Positions 15,903 through 25,060 of a stretch of 64,000 bases of DNA are shown one piece after another. The stretch is from Streptomyces noursei. Lineage in GTDB: Bacteria > Actinomycetota > Actinomycetes > Streptomycetales > Streptomycetaceae. Under the pieces are notes generated by a model. That model had not been told where the DNA came from. It searched no databases and saw nothing but the letters and a program-made list of their open reading frames with translations. A program made the position numbers and the translations under genes. The DNA is taken from contig NZ_CP070326.1 in assembly GCF_016917755.1 (NCBI RefSeq), positions 7,316,001 to 7,380,000 of the forward strand, given 5' to 3'. Each line of letters opens with the position of its first letter. Position 1 is the first letter of the stretch.

Positions 15903-17711
15903 CTAGTGAAGGCTGCGGAAGAACTTGCTGAAGGTTTCGAGGCTGCGGGTGCCGGCCTTCTTTGTGAAGGCGCCGACCGTGTCCCATTCACCGATGGTCT
16001 GGCCGATGTTGGCGGTCAGCGCGGTGCCGGCGGCCGTGTCCTTGGCTACTTGGTCCACGGGGGTGGCCCAGTCGATGGCCGTGGGCACTTGGGTGGTCAG
16101 CGCGACCGCCCCCTGCAGCACCCTTCCGGGGATCTTGCTCTCGATGACGGTGCCTGTGACCACCTGGGCGCCCTTCTTGCCGAGGTAGTCGAAGATCCGG
16201 GTGGCATCGGAGGCACTCTTGCTGGCGATCGCCCCCATGAAGGCCCGTCCGCCGTTGCTGACGATCACGTTGGCGACCTTGTTCAAACGGGCCGCGGCCC
16301 ACGCACCTTTCGCGCCCTTGGCTACGGAACCGACGACCGGAAGGGCGGACAGCACATCCGTCGCGAGGGTGACGCCATCGGCGAGGTCCACGTTTCCCTT
16401 GAGGGAGATGGCCTTCGCGTGCAGGCCGAGCGACGCGGCAGCGGTGACGACGGCGATGGGGCCCGCGATCACGGACACTCCCGGGATGAACGTCAGAACG
16501 CCTGCGACGGCGCTGACCATGCCGAGGACGTCACCCCAGAAGCTCCAGCGGTCGATCTCCCTCTGCTTCGCCTTGGCCAGCTCGGCGGCCCAGTCCGCGG
16601 TCTTCTGGTAGAGCCACTGCTCTTCCTTGCCCCGGGTCTCGATGACCTTGGCCAACTCCCGGTCCACAAAGAAGCATTGCAGCTGGTACTCCGCCTGCAC
16701 GGCCAGGGCAATGTCCACCAGGTCGTACAGCAACCCGTCGCGGATCCGCTCGGTGGGATACCCGCGGTCCTTCAACCGCCACAGATCCACCTCGACGCCG
16801 GACCCCTTGAAGGACGTGTCCTCGGGCCGCTCGTTCCCTTCCTCGTCCCAGGGATCGGAGTTGAACGCGTTGCTGCGGCGGCCGAGTTCGCGGGCGATCT
16901 CGGGGTCGTGGAAGTCCACGATGCCGTTCACGGTGTGGATACGCCGGAAGGGGGGCCGCAGGTACGTGTCCGCGAAGTCGTCGCGTTCCGGGTCGTAGTC
17001 GCGGACCTCGTCGGGCTCGCCCCCGTTCCCGTTGTACCAGATCTTGACGATCCGTTTGGCGAACTTCTCAGCTAGTTGCATGAAGGGCCCGACTTTGAGG
17101 TGATCTGCGATCACCCTGGACACGAGCTGTTCTCCCAGCTCGTAAACCTCCCGCTTGCTGGGCCCCTCGGGGCGGTAGGCGTCGTCCTCGTACGGCCTGT
17201 ACTCCTCTTGTGGGGCTCGGGGGACATGAGCGTCGGCCTCGGAGGTCTTCTGCCGCCACTTGGCCACCAGGTCCTTGGCTGCCTTGTCACGCTTGTCCTT
17301 CGTGAACCACTGGGCCGCAGCCCAGTCCAGGCCCCGGGCCGCGCCATCGATCGCACGACGGGCGGCGGCCTCGTTGAGGGAGTCGACGAACGCCTCTGCC
17401 TGCGCCCGCGCCTGGGGAGAAGAGGCGAGGTAGGCACGGTATTGCTCGTCCAGCCGCTTCAGGGCGGCGACGATGCGCTGCTCCTGGAAGGTGAAGGAGC
17501 GCACGAGCTGGCTGATGCGGTAACGGTCCGCGTCGTGCAGGGAGTTCGGGTCCCAGCCCCACATCTGGACCGCTTCGCCCTCGTGCTGGACGAACCGGTT
17601 GAGTTCCTTGTGCGCGGCCTGCACGACCAGGTCGTGCACGGAGGCGTTGTAGCCGAGGTTGTCCAGCTGGGTGGCTGCTTCGCTTTCCAGCGTGTACAGC
17701 GGCTTGTTCAT
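15903..17711 (-). CDS. Large helical protein with a hydrophobic, toxin-like C-terminal region (unknown function)
   Basis: I do not recognise a named family. The 602-aa protein lacks a signal peptide. Residues 1-160 are predicted helical and charged; 160-190 are acidic and proline-rich. Residues 240-330 have a conserved-looking block (HTVNGIVDFHDPEIARELG), then helices. From about 393 there is a long hydrophobic hairpin (LGMVSAVAGVLTFIPG, VIAGPIAVVTAAASLGL) and TDVLSALPVVGSVAKGAKGA. Glycine-hinged segments of this kind precede toxin domains in polymorphic and type VII toxins and can span membranes. The ATG follows AGAAGGACCTCGCC. It is the second gene of a pair with the ricin-type protein, 35 bases apart. 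Confidence 0.75.
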   Translation of the reverse strand: MNKPLYTLESEAATQLDNLGYNASVHDLVVQAAHKELNRFVQHEGEAVQMWGWDPNSLHDADRYRISQLVRSFTFQEQRIVAALKRLDEQYRAYLASSPQARAQAEAFVDSLNEAAARRAIDGAARGLDWAAAQWFTKDKRDKAAKDLVAKWRQKTSEADAHVPRAPQEEYRPYEDDAYRPEGPSKREVYELGEQLVSRVIADHLKVGPFMQLAEKFAKRIVKIWYNGNGGEPDEVRDYDPERDDFADTYLRPPFRRIHTVNGIVDFHDPEIARELGRRSNAFNSDPWDEEGNERPEDTSFKGSGVEVDLWRLKDRGYPTERIRDGLLYDLVDIALAVQAEYQLQCFFVDRELAKVIETRGKEEQWLYQKTADWAAELAKAKQREIDRWSFWGDVLGMVSAVAGVLTFIPGVSVIAGPIAVVTAAASLGLHAKAISLKGNVDLADGVTLATDVLSALPVVGSVAKGAKGAWAAARLNKVANVIVSNGGRAFMGAIASKSASDATRIFDYLGKKGAQVVTGTVIESKIPGRVLQGAVALTTQVPTAIDWATPVDQVAKDTAAGTALTANIGQTIGEWDTVGAFTKKAGTRSLETFSKFFRSLH

Positions 17712-17746
17712 GGCGAGGTCCTTCTCTTCCGGGGCGGCGGGCGGCT

Positions 17747-18847
17747 TTAGGTGAAGGCGATGGTGTTGCAGACGCCGGCCAGGATCTCGACGTAGTGGTC
17801 CCACTCGGCGATGTTCTCGGTGGAGAGGGAGAAGTCCGCCATCGCCAGTCGGCCAGGGATCGGCACGAAGACATGCAACTGGCGCACCACGGTGGGCTGG
17901 CCGCCGTTCGCCAGGAGGTTGACCGGTTCTTCGACCTTGCTCTCCTGGGTCAGCAGCACCACGCGCCCTGTGGGTATCCGGGAGACTCCGACCTCGGCCT
18001 CGGGATGAATCGCACCCAGCGTGCGCGCCAGGCGATCGACCGTCTCCTCGTTGTTCAACTCACTGGGCCGGGCAACGACCGTCAGCATCGCCGAACTCAG
18101 ACGCTGCTGCTCCGGCGGCGCGTCCCCCGGCGTCTTGGCCAGCAGAACACCGGCGTAGACGGCCCCGGCCGCGGTCAGCATCTCGAACATCGTCTGCTGC
18201 GCCAGGACAGCGTGGGCGAGTTCCTCCTGCGACGGCGGGGGATCGAGCTGCCCGAGCTGTTCGAGCAGCCGGTTGGTGTTCTCCTCCGCGGAGCCCAGGA
18301 GATCCAGGGACTGGAACTCCTCGGGGACGGAGAACGTCAGGGGCAGCTCGACCCCGGATGCCGCCTCCGGGACCCGCTCCAGCTGCCACAGCCGGTAGGC
18401 ATGAGTGTCCGACGGGTCGTTCCACACCTCCGCTTCAGCTCCCGGCTGATCGCTGTGCCACGCGATGTTGAGCCAGTGGCCGCCGACCACCAACTTCAGC
18501 TTCCAGGCATCACCATCCGGCGCGGTCTCCTTGACCAGCTCCCACATGTAGCTGTCGGCGTGGTCCTCCTCGTAGATGAACTCCTCCAGCCTGGTGCTGG
18601 CATCACCGCTGTGCCCGATGGGGTGCAGATACGACTGCCGCCGCTGCATGTTCCGCAGCATGAAACGCCCTTGGGCGTTGCCCTGCCGTAACTCCCACAG
18701 CTGCGACGTGCGCTCCTCGCCGTCCCGCAGCGGCTGCAACTCGACGGTTCCGTGCTCGTCGCGGTTGGGATTGGGTTTCCCGGTCAGGTACAACCCGGTC
18801 TTCTTGCTCTTGATCAGGTACTGACTGCCTTCCAGCAGCTCGCTCAC
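17747..18847 (-). CDS. Ricin-type beta-trefoil protein with C-terminal domain of unknown function
   Basis: 366 aa, no signal peptide. Residues 1-158 look like a beta-trefoil with three repeats, each ending in a W-x-L strand (SQLWELRQG, SYMWELVKE, YRLWQLERV) and with SYLHP and WLNIAWH turns; such folds bind sugars. Residues about 166-366 (LPLTFSVPEEF, RPSELNNEETVDRLARTLG, RQLHVFVPIPGRLAMADFSL) resemble a Streptomyces domain of unknown role found in hypothetical proteins. GTG 18847 is chosen because GGGGAGGG lies seven bases upstream; longer frames add unrelated sequence. It is transcribed before the 602-aa gene, so both probably act together. Confidence 0.75.
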   Translation of the reverse strand: MSELLEGSQYLIKSKKTGLYLTGKPNPNRDEHGTVELQPLRDGEERTSQLWELRQGNAQGRFMLRNMQRRQSYLHPIGHSGDASTRLEEFIYEEDHADSYMWELVKETAPDGDAWKLKLVVGGHWLNIAWHSDQPGAEAEVWNDPSDTHAYRLWQLERVPEAASGVELPLTFSVPEEFQSLDLLGSAEENTNRLLEQLGQLDPPPSQEELAHAVLAQQTMFEMLTAAGAVYAGVLLAKTPGDAPPEQQRLSSAMLTVVARPSELNNEETVDRLARTLGAIHPEAEVGVSRIPTGRVVLLTQESKVEEPVNLLANGGQPTVVRQLHVFVPIPGRLAMADFSLSTENIAEWDHYVEILAGVCNTIAFT

Positions 18848-19636
18848 GAACCCTCCCCTGTCACTCTTTCGGAGCAGCAACTCCACAGAGCCGTGGGACG
18901 CGTGTAAAGCCTCACTACCGGGGAGTAGGGCAAGATCAGCCAGCACCAACTGGCATCCGAATCCAGCCCCGGGCGCCAGAAACCACTGGTTCCTCATGTC
19001 GGGCCCCATGTCTGTGCGCTGCACCTCGGCACGCACTGCAGCAACAGCCACAGAGTCTGCCGGCGGCTGCAACCGCGCTTTCCCGGCCAACCGCCCGTGC
19101 GTGGGGACAACCGAGGCGCTTCCGCGCTGACTCGATCACATTCACCCGATCGAGTGGGATCCGAAGGGGCCTCTTCCAGCTTGCTCGCCGAAGGGCGAAG
19201 AACACTGGCACCGGCACGGCGTTGACCGCTGACCTCCAGGCCGTCGGTGAAGGGCCTGTCTGGAGTCGTGATCACGTGGCGGGCGCTGGCCCATCGCCGT
19301 CGCGTGCTCCGGTGCGACGTGATCGGGCCGGGCCGGCAGGGGACGACTCGGGGCCACGAGTTCCGGGGCGTGAGCCCTGATGCGCGCGGGCGTACGCCCT
19401 GATAACTCGATTGAGGGATCGTCGGTCAGAGCGTTCGCGGGCAGGATGGCGGCCGGAGATCTTGCCCCGGATCCGGTCGATCTTCTGGTGAGGCCCACGA
19501 GCACGGTTTCTGTGCGGCTGCGCGTGAGGCGATGTGTGCCTCAGGTCCTGCGGTGGTCAGAGCTGACCGGCGGCGAGATCGAGCTACGTCTCCCTGTGGC
19601 GTATTCCCTTGATCGCGATGAACGGAGCTTTACACG
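18848..19636. other. 789-base divergent intergenic region
   Basis: It separates the minus-strand pair from the plus-strand oxygenase gene and must carry both promoters. Short ORFs on both strands show no family-like sequence or usable ribosome sites. Composition is less GC-biased than the flanking core. I see no clear repeats or insertion-sequence ends. Confidence 0.5.
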
Positions 19637-20791
19637 GTGGCTTTGACGGTTGAAACGCTCGCGACGGAGTTGGAAGCGGCGAACAAGGCAGGTGACCCAC
19701 TCGCCGATGCCTTGGTGTCCGACCTGATCGACAACAAGGAGGTCGATGGCATCAACGGCCTGTTCCGCACGATCGGGACGCTGAAGCGGGGCCAGGACAA
19801 CTCGCATCTACCGCACCGGCTACGGGAGTTCCTGGACGCGGCCGCGGCCGAGCCTCCGGGCTGGAGCCAGCAAGACGTCAAGGCCGCGGAGGGTTTCTTC
19901 GCCCACCACCACGGCGAGGCGTCCATGCTCCAGGGCACCGTCGGGCTCATCGGCACCTACCTTTCCCCCACCGGCGCCTTCACCCTCCGCTCGACCGGCC
20001 GCCTGGGCGGCGTCGAAGGCCCCGGCCGGCGACTGTCACAGTCCTCCCGCCTCTTCCTGGACATGGGCAACAAGGACGCCCTGCGGGACGGGTCGCTGGC
20101 CGCCACCGTCACCAAGGTCCGCCTGGTCCACGCCTCGGTCCGGCAACTGCACAAGAAGAGCAGCGAGTGGGACTACGAGAAGTGGGGCGAACCGGTCTCG
20201 CAGAAATACACCACCGGCGCCTCCTTCGTCTTCAGCACCCAGATCCTCCAGGCGATGAAACACCTGGGCATCGACGTCTCCCGCGACGACGCCCACGGCT
20301 TCATCTGCGCCTGGCACTACGTCAACCACTACCTCGGCACCCCGGAGAAGTGGCTGCTGCCCAAGGACGCCGACGAGGTCGAGCGCCTGTGGAACTCCCA
20401 GCGGGACACCGAATGGCACAAGACCGACGACGGAGTCTTCATGACCAAGCAGGCCGTCGACTTCTACCGGAAGTTCCTGCCACCGGGCGCACACGACGCC
20501 TACATGGCCATGGTCCGCGTGGCACTCACCGACACGTACGCCGACATGGCGGGCCTCCCGCGCAGTGTCCTGGACCTGGCCGGTAAGCCACTCGCCGCCG
20601 GCCACGACGTCATCAGCGGCATCGGCGGCGGCCTCCTCGGAGGCGCCGCCAAGGACACCGTCGGCATCAACCCCTACAAGGAGATCCTCGGGGTGGCGTC
20701 CAAGGCGTTCAACGCCGTCGAACGCTTCGCCCTCACCCACGACCAGGACGACCAGCCGCAGATGCACCAGGAACTCCACGACAACCGCTGA
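19637..20791 (+). CDS. MpaB/DUF2236-type oxygenase-like protein
   Basis: 384 aa, soluble. The core block TKVRLVHASVRQLHKKSSEW followed by HGFICAWHYVNHYLG matches the DUF2236 family (latex-clearing protein Lcp, fungal MpaB), in which a histidine in the R-x-x-H-x-x-V-R helix binds haem b. Here it is His165. The N-terminal 100 residues form a separate helical region. The GTG start has CGGAG nine bases upstream. It is divergent from the ricin-type/602-aa pair and convergent with an aldo/keto reductase. Haem binding and substrate are inferred only; Lcp-type enzymes cleave polyisoprene, and other members act on lipids. Confidence 0.72.
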   Translation: MALTVETLATELEAANKAGDPLADALVSDLIDNKEVDGINGLFRTIGTLKRGQDNSHLPHRLREFLDAAAAEPPGWSQQDVKAAEGFFAHHHGEASMLQGTVGLIGTYLSPTGAFTLRSTGRLGGVEGPGRRLSQSSRLFLDMGNKDALRDGSLAATVTKVRLVHASVRQLHKKSSEWDYEKWGEPVSQKYTTGASFVFSTQILQAMKHLGIDVSRDDAHGFICAWHYVNHYLGTPEKWLLPKDADEVERLWNSQRDTEWHKTDDGVFMTKQAVDFYRKFLPPGAHDAYMAMVRVALTDTYADMAGLPRSVLDLAGKPLAAGHDVISGIGGGLLGGAAKDTVGINPYKEILGVASKAFNAVERFALTHDQDDQPQMHQELHDNR

Positions 20792-20835
20792 CGGAACTCT
20801 CACGTCGAGCGGGTGCCACTCGGCCGCTGTGGGGT

Positions 20836-20862
20836 GGGCCCGCTGCCGAGCGCGGCGGGCCC
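20836..20862. terminator. Putative bidirectional terminator
   Basis: An 8-bp GC stem (GGGCCCGC/GCGGGCCC) with an 11-base loop in the short space between the convergent oxygenase and aldo/keto reductase genes. Confidence 0.45.
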
Positions 20863-20939
20863 AACACGGTCCGGTCCAGGGGCTGTCCGATGGTCGCGCG
20901 GCCCAGCGAGCCCGGTACGCGACAGCCCGCCGCCTCGAA

Positions 20940-21914
20940 CTACTTCTCCAACCGGGACGAGTCCGGTGCGCGGTCGCCTGCGGCTTCCGGTATCGCTTCG
21001 CTGATCAACCGTAATTGCTCGGACGTCAGCGTGACCGCAAGAGCCCCGGAGTTCTCGTCAAGGTGCGTGCGACGGCGCATGCCCGGCAGGGGAATCACAT
21101 CCTTCGGCTGTGCCAGAACCCAGGCCAGCGCCAGTTGAGAGGGAGTACAGCCGAGATCCCCGGCCAGCGTCCGCAGGCGCTCAACCAGGCGCAGGTTGGC
21201 CGGCAAGTTCTCCCCGCGGAACCGGGGGTGATCTCGGCGAATGTCGTCGGCGGCCAGGGTGTGTACGCCGGCGAGCGTTCCGGTGAGGAGGCCGCGGCCG
21301 AGCGGCGCGTACGCCACCAGCGCGACGCCGAGTTCCCGGGCCGTGGGCAGGATCTCCCGCTCCAGGCCACGTGTCCACAGCGAGTACTCGCTTTGCAGCG
21401 CGGCGATGGGGGCTGTTGCGTGCGCCCGGCGCAGCGTTTCGGCGCTCACCTCCGACAGGCCGATGTGGCGCACCTTGCCCTCGGCCACCAACTCGCTCAT
21501 GGCACCGACGGTGTCCTCAATGGGGACAGCCGGGTTGCGACGGTGCAGGTAGTAGAGGTCGAGGTGGTCCACCCCGAGCCGGCGTAGCGACGCGGTACAG
21601 GCCCTCTTGGCGTAGGCAGGCGTCGAGTCGACCCGTCGCGCCCGGCGGTCGCCGGACCGTACGACGCCGAACTTGGACGCCAGGAACACCTCGTCACGGC
21701 GTCCTGCGACGGCCTGTCCCACCAACTCTTCATTGGTGTACGGGCCGTACATGTCGGCGGTGTCGAGGAAGGTGAGGCCCAGGTCGAGCGCCCGGTGGAT
21801 CGTCGCGATCGACTCCGACGCCTCGGCAGGACCGTAGAAGTCGGACATGCCCATGCAGCCCAGCCCCATCGCGGACACCAGGGGACCGCCACGCCCCAGC
21901 CGCTTGCGCAGCAT
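20940..21914 (-). CDS. Aldo/keto reductase
   Basis: NADPH-dependent carbonyl reductase, 324 aa, TIM-barrel. The catalytic tetrad is visible: Asp and Tyr in TFLDTADMYGPYTNEEL, Lys in FLASKFGVV and His in DLYYLHRRNP. The cofactor-binding end reads PLPGMRRRTHLDEN. The frame has a GTG two codons earlier, but AGGAGG is one base from that GTG and five from the ATG at 21914, so the ATG is the start. It is the AKR group close to YajO/IolS-type enzymes; the substrate is unknown. It is divergent from the dioxygenase gene with 87 bases between. Confidence 0.93.
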   Translation of the reverse strand: MLRKRLGRGGPLVSAMGLGCMGMSDFYGPAEASESIATIHRALDLGLTFLDTADMYGPYTNEELVGQAVAGRRDEVFLASKFGVVRSGDRRARRVDSTPAYAKRACTASLRRLGVDHLDLYYLHRRNPAVPIEDTVGAMSELVAEGKVRHIGLSEVSAETLRRAHATAPIAALQSEYSLWTRGLEREILPTARELGVALVAYAPLGRGLLTGTLAGVHTLAADDIRRDHPRFRGENLPANLRLVERLRTLAGDLGCTPSQLALAWVLAQPKDVIPLPGMRRRTHLDENSGALAVTLTSEQLRLISEAIPEAAGDRAPDSSRLEK

Positions 21915-22001
21915 CCACACCTCCTCATGCGGCCTTCTCTGGGTTCACCCTGCCTCCTACCCTGAAGAGGAAGCACGGTTACATCCGGAAGGAAGACGCC
22001 G

Positions 22002-22901
22002 ATGACCGGGTACGCCACGGACAGGGACAGCTGGACACGGCATACCTTCGCCTCCCCCACCGCCTTCCGGCTCCCCTACAGCCCCGATCACGCCCTCCTG
22101 GCCCACCGATTACGCGCCGAGGTGCTCGACGGCCGCGGTTTCGCCGTGGTGACGGGCACACCCGCCGGCACCATGAGCACCCACACGGCCCAAGAGTTCG
22201 CCACGTCGATGCTCCGCCACCTCGGCGAACCACTACCGCAGGGCCGGGGCCCGCAGGACACCGCCCTGGCGTGGCTGGTCCGGGACGAGGGCGCCTCGGC
22301 ACACACCGACGACCGCCGCTTCCATGAGAACGCCTACACCTCCAAGTCACGCGGCTACCTGCACCTGCACAACGACCGGGCAGTGAAGCCCTTCGGCCAG
22401 GACCCCGACTGCATCGCCCTCCTCACACACCGCAAAGCCCTGCGAGGCGGCGCTTCCGTCCTGATGGACGGCTGGATGGTCCACCGCATCCTTCGCAAGT
22501 CAGCTCCTCACGCACTGGACATGCTCAGCACCCCGTGGCCCGTGGACCGCCGCCACGTCACACCCCGAGGCGAAAACCCCATGGTGCGAGCGCCGGTGTT
22601 CGAGCAGGCCGACGGCCGCCTGCAGGTCCGATGCAACCTCAAACGCATCGAGACCGCCGCTGAACTGACCGGCGAGCCCATACCGGCCGAACGGTGCGCG
22701 GCCCTCGAAACCCTGCGCCAGGTGCTGGCCCGCCCGGAGCTGAAGGTCACCATCCCGCTGGAGGAGGGCGACTGCCTCGTCATCGATGACCGGCGGGTCC
22801 TCCACGGCCGTACGCCCTACGAGGACCACCCCGACACCGCCCACCGACGCTGCCTCGTACGTGTCATGCTGCGGTGCGCTTCGGTCGGCAAGGCGTCCTG
22901 A
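22002..22901 (+). CDS. TauD/TfdA-type Fe(II)/2-oxoglutarate dioxygenase
   Basis: 299-aa oxygenase of the clavaminate-synthase-like fold. Metal ligands fit H-x-D in YLHLHNDRA and a distal His in RRVLHGRTPY; the 2-oxoglutarate arginine lies in HRRCLVRVML. The N-terminal half has DGRGFAVVTGTP and RDEGASAHTDDRRFHE. The ATG follows GGAAGGAAGACGCCG. The substrate cannot be inferred; the family hydroxylates amino acids and small molecules, often in natural-product pathways, but no synthase is nearby. It shares its promoter region with the aldo/keto reductase. Confidence 0.85.
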   Translation: MTGYATDRDSWTRHTFASPTAFRLPYSPDHALLAHRLRAEVLDGRGFAVVTGTPAGTMSTHTAQEFATSMLRHLGEPLPQGRGPQDTALAWLVRDEGASAHTDDRRFHENAYTSKSRGYLHLHNDRAVKPFGQDPDCIALLTHRKALRGGASVLMDGWMVHRILRKSAPHALDMLSTPWPVDRRHVTPRGENPMVRAPVFEQADGRLQVRCNLKRIETAAELTGEPIPAERCAALETLRQVLARPELKVTIPLEEGDCLVIDDRRVLHGRTPYEDHPDTAHRRCLVRVMLRCASVGKAS

Positions 22902-24160
22902 TCGAGAGGTTGATCCCACCTCTTCGTCAGAGGCTTCAGCCGCATGGTTGCCCGGACCGGCACGCCCGTATCGGTTGGGGGTGTTGTCCGCTGTCGAAAA
23001 ACCCAATAGAAGGAAAGGGACGGACAAGAGCCAGACCGCGAGGGTGGTGTACGTACCGCGAAGCGGTGGCCACCACCATTGGCCCACCTTCAGACCGAGC
23101 GCCGGTGGTGCAACTCCTCCCAGCGGGGAACGCCACCGTCCAGTTGCCTGCAGCCACCACGCCAGGAACGCCACCGCTCCACCGCGGATTCGGCGCGGGT
23201 CATCCACGACTTCTGGACCACGCTCTACCAGGCGATCGACGACTGACCCGCCTGCCTGGTCGAGTCAGTACGGCAACAGACCTCGACCAGGCTCCGGCCT
23301 TCGACGCCTCCACATTCTGCGATCAGTTGCATGACCAATTCAGGACAGTTGCTGCCGCCCCCCCCCGATGGGGCTTGGAACCGCTGAGCGCCGGCTCTCT
23401 CTCCCCCCCCCCGCAACAGCGAAGGGAGCCGGTCACGGAGGATCACTCGAACCGTGGTTGGCACTGAGAAGAATCCAGACCGCGCCCTCTCACGAAGAGG
23501 GCGTGCAATCGGACGACTGGCTGGATGAGGCCGTGGAGCAGCGGATCCGGAAGCTGTTTCGACGGCTGAGCCCGATCATGCTGCTGCTGCGCCCTACGGG
23601 CCTGACCCCGCGGATGACCGCCGCACAGGTCGCGAGCAGCAACATCGAGGCCGGGGTGATCGCCCGCGCGCGCAACCTGGGCCCCGTGCTGGACCACATC
23701 ACCGTCTCGATCCGGTACGTGATCCCCTCGGGAAGTCCTTCGGAAGCAAGGGCGACGAGCAAGAACGGCACCGCGCCACCCTCCCCGCGGTGGCCGCCCG
23801 CAACCCGCACATCACCATCCACCCGAAGGTCACCAGCACCCGCGCTTCGATCCTGAAAAAGAACTTCCGCGCCGTCGCCGCGGCCGTGCGCGAGGTCGCC
23901 GGCCCCGACCGCGCGGGGGCTCACAAGACCTGACCGGGACTGGCGGTTGGCCAGGCAGCGGCCTTCGCCGACGCCACGGCGAAGGCCGGTTTAAGGCGGC
24001 CGCGTTGCCTTTCCTTCATCCTTCGGGCACACCTCGGGACGTTGCCCCAGCCTCCAACCGCGACCCGAAGCATGGCGTGACGTCGAATTCAGACGTCGTT
24101 TCGACGGATGCCTTTCGCGCCCCTGGGAATTGGACTTCAAGCAATCAAGTCTTGCAGAAC
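22902..24160. other. Gene-poor 1.26-kb stretch with coding-like fragments
   Basis: I can support no intact gene. Three pieces look like decayed coding sequence on the plus strand: a tail ending HDFWTTLYQAIDD and a stop near 23246; a block around 23500-23720 (SDDWLDEAVEQRIRKLFRRL); and a stop-terminated piece from about 23735 to 23933 (KSFGSKGDEQERHRATLPAV, then RASILKKNFRAVAAAV). They lie in different frames without usable starts. Two long C tracts lie between them. I cannot assign a family. Confidence 0.4.
23358..23412. repeat. Two homopolymeric C tracts (9 and 10 bases)
   Basis: Runs of nine C (23358-23366) and ten C (23403-23412) sit 36 bases apart within the gene-poor stretch. Such runs are rare and slip-prone. 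They may be real mutation hotspots or assembly uncertainty. Confidence 0.8.
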
Positions 24161-24664
24161 CTAGTCGGCTTCACCAAAATCAATGCAGTAGCTAATCATG
24201 TGGCTGCCTTTGAACGTGGCGACCTGGACCCCGATATGATTGATTCCACCCTTATATTTGACCGGCCCCCACGCCTCCTTGCGTTTGCCATAGCCGGAAA
24301 CCTTGTTCCAATGGCTCTGCACCTGGCTACCGTCCATCCCCACCGCGAGGAGTCGAATCGCCGCATAGCGACCGTCTGCCTTGCCGTCCGTGAGATCCAA
24401 CTTGACGTTGAGTGTGGAGTTCGGCCCGTGCCAGTTGTAGATGTCTGCTCCACCCGACGCCCCGGCGTCGCCTGTGGTACATGCTCGGTGTACCACAGGA
24501 TCACCTGAGCCGGCCGCCTGGGTGCGAGCCTTTCCGGCGTGGGCTGTAGCGGTCTGCGTCGATCCGTCGTGCGCTACGGCGGCCTGTGCGGGCGATGTCG
24601 CAAGGATGCTTGCTCCCGCGGCGATGCAGGTCGCGAGTTTGAGTATCCACGTTTTGCTGGGCAC
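24161..24664 (-). CDS. Small secreted protein of unknown function
   Basis: About 167 aa from a GTG giving VPSKTWILKLATCIAAGAS, a signal peptide with probable cleavage after TSPAQA. The mature part has two cysteines (HRACTTGD and SYCIDFG, the latter near the C-terminus) and a beta-rich pattern (STLNVKLDLTDGKADGRYA, NHIGVQVATFKGS). The ribosome site GGAAGGTCAGGAAA lies before the GTG; the longer frame upstream adds non-signal sequence. Base composition is visibly less GC-rich than the core, pointing to acquired DNA. No family recognised. Confidence 0.7.
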   Translation of the reverse strand: MPSKTWILKLATCIAAGASILATSPAQAAVAHDGSTQTATAHAGKARTQAAGSGDPVVHRACTTGDAGASGGADIYNWHGPNSTLNVKLDLTDGKADGRYAAIRLLAVGMDGSQVQSHWNKVSGYGKRKEAWGPVKYKGGINHIGVQVATFKGSHMISYCIDFGEAD

Positions 24665-24814
24665 TTTCCTGACCTTCCCTCGAATTGATCCGATGGGAAT
24701 GCGAGTCCCCAACGGCCATTCCTTGTGTCCATTTTCCTTGTTGCGATCGGGTGTGTGCCTAATTCGACACCCGGCTATAGCGGCAGTGAAATCGGGAAGT
24801 CGGCTCTTCCTGGT

Positions 24815-25010
24815 CCGCAGGGTCAAGTCGCCCCTTATCTACGGGACAACCCCTGGCCCTGACGTGAGCGAAATCCGGCACCACACGGTCATGTCGATCA
24901 GACCGGCGCCGTCCAGCCGGTGGAGAACCGCCTCGTGCAGGCGGCCCCACAGGCCCGTTCCGAACCAGTTCAGAAACCGATGGTGAGCCATGGGCTTGGA
25001 GCCTCCGGGG
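24815..25010 (-). pseudogene. IS5-type transposase remnant
   Basis: The minus strand reads NWFGTGLWGRLHEAVLHRLD then GAGLIDMTV, the conserved region of IS5-family transposases of Streptomyces. One frame away it continues VVPDFAHVRARGCPVDKGRL, matching the usual VVLDSAHVRAKKGG stretch with the first catalytic Asp. A frameshift near 24884 separates the halves; neither end of the transposase nor terminal inverted repeats can be found. It is a small decayed piece. Confidence 0.7.
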
Positions 25011-25060
25011 CAAGATGGCAAAACCTGCCGGGAACAGCCGCTGGCCTGGCGAACACATAG

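Noticed and set aside
22500..23207. Minus-strand ORF with a hydrophobic segment
   Set aside because: Half of it is antisense to the dioxygenase gene; no ribosome site and no family resemblance.
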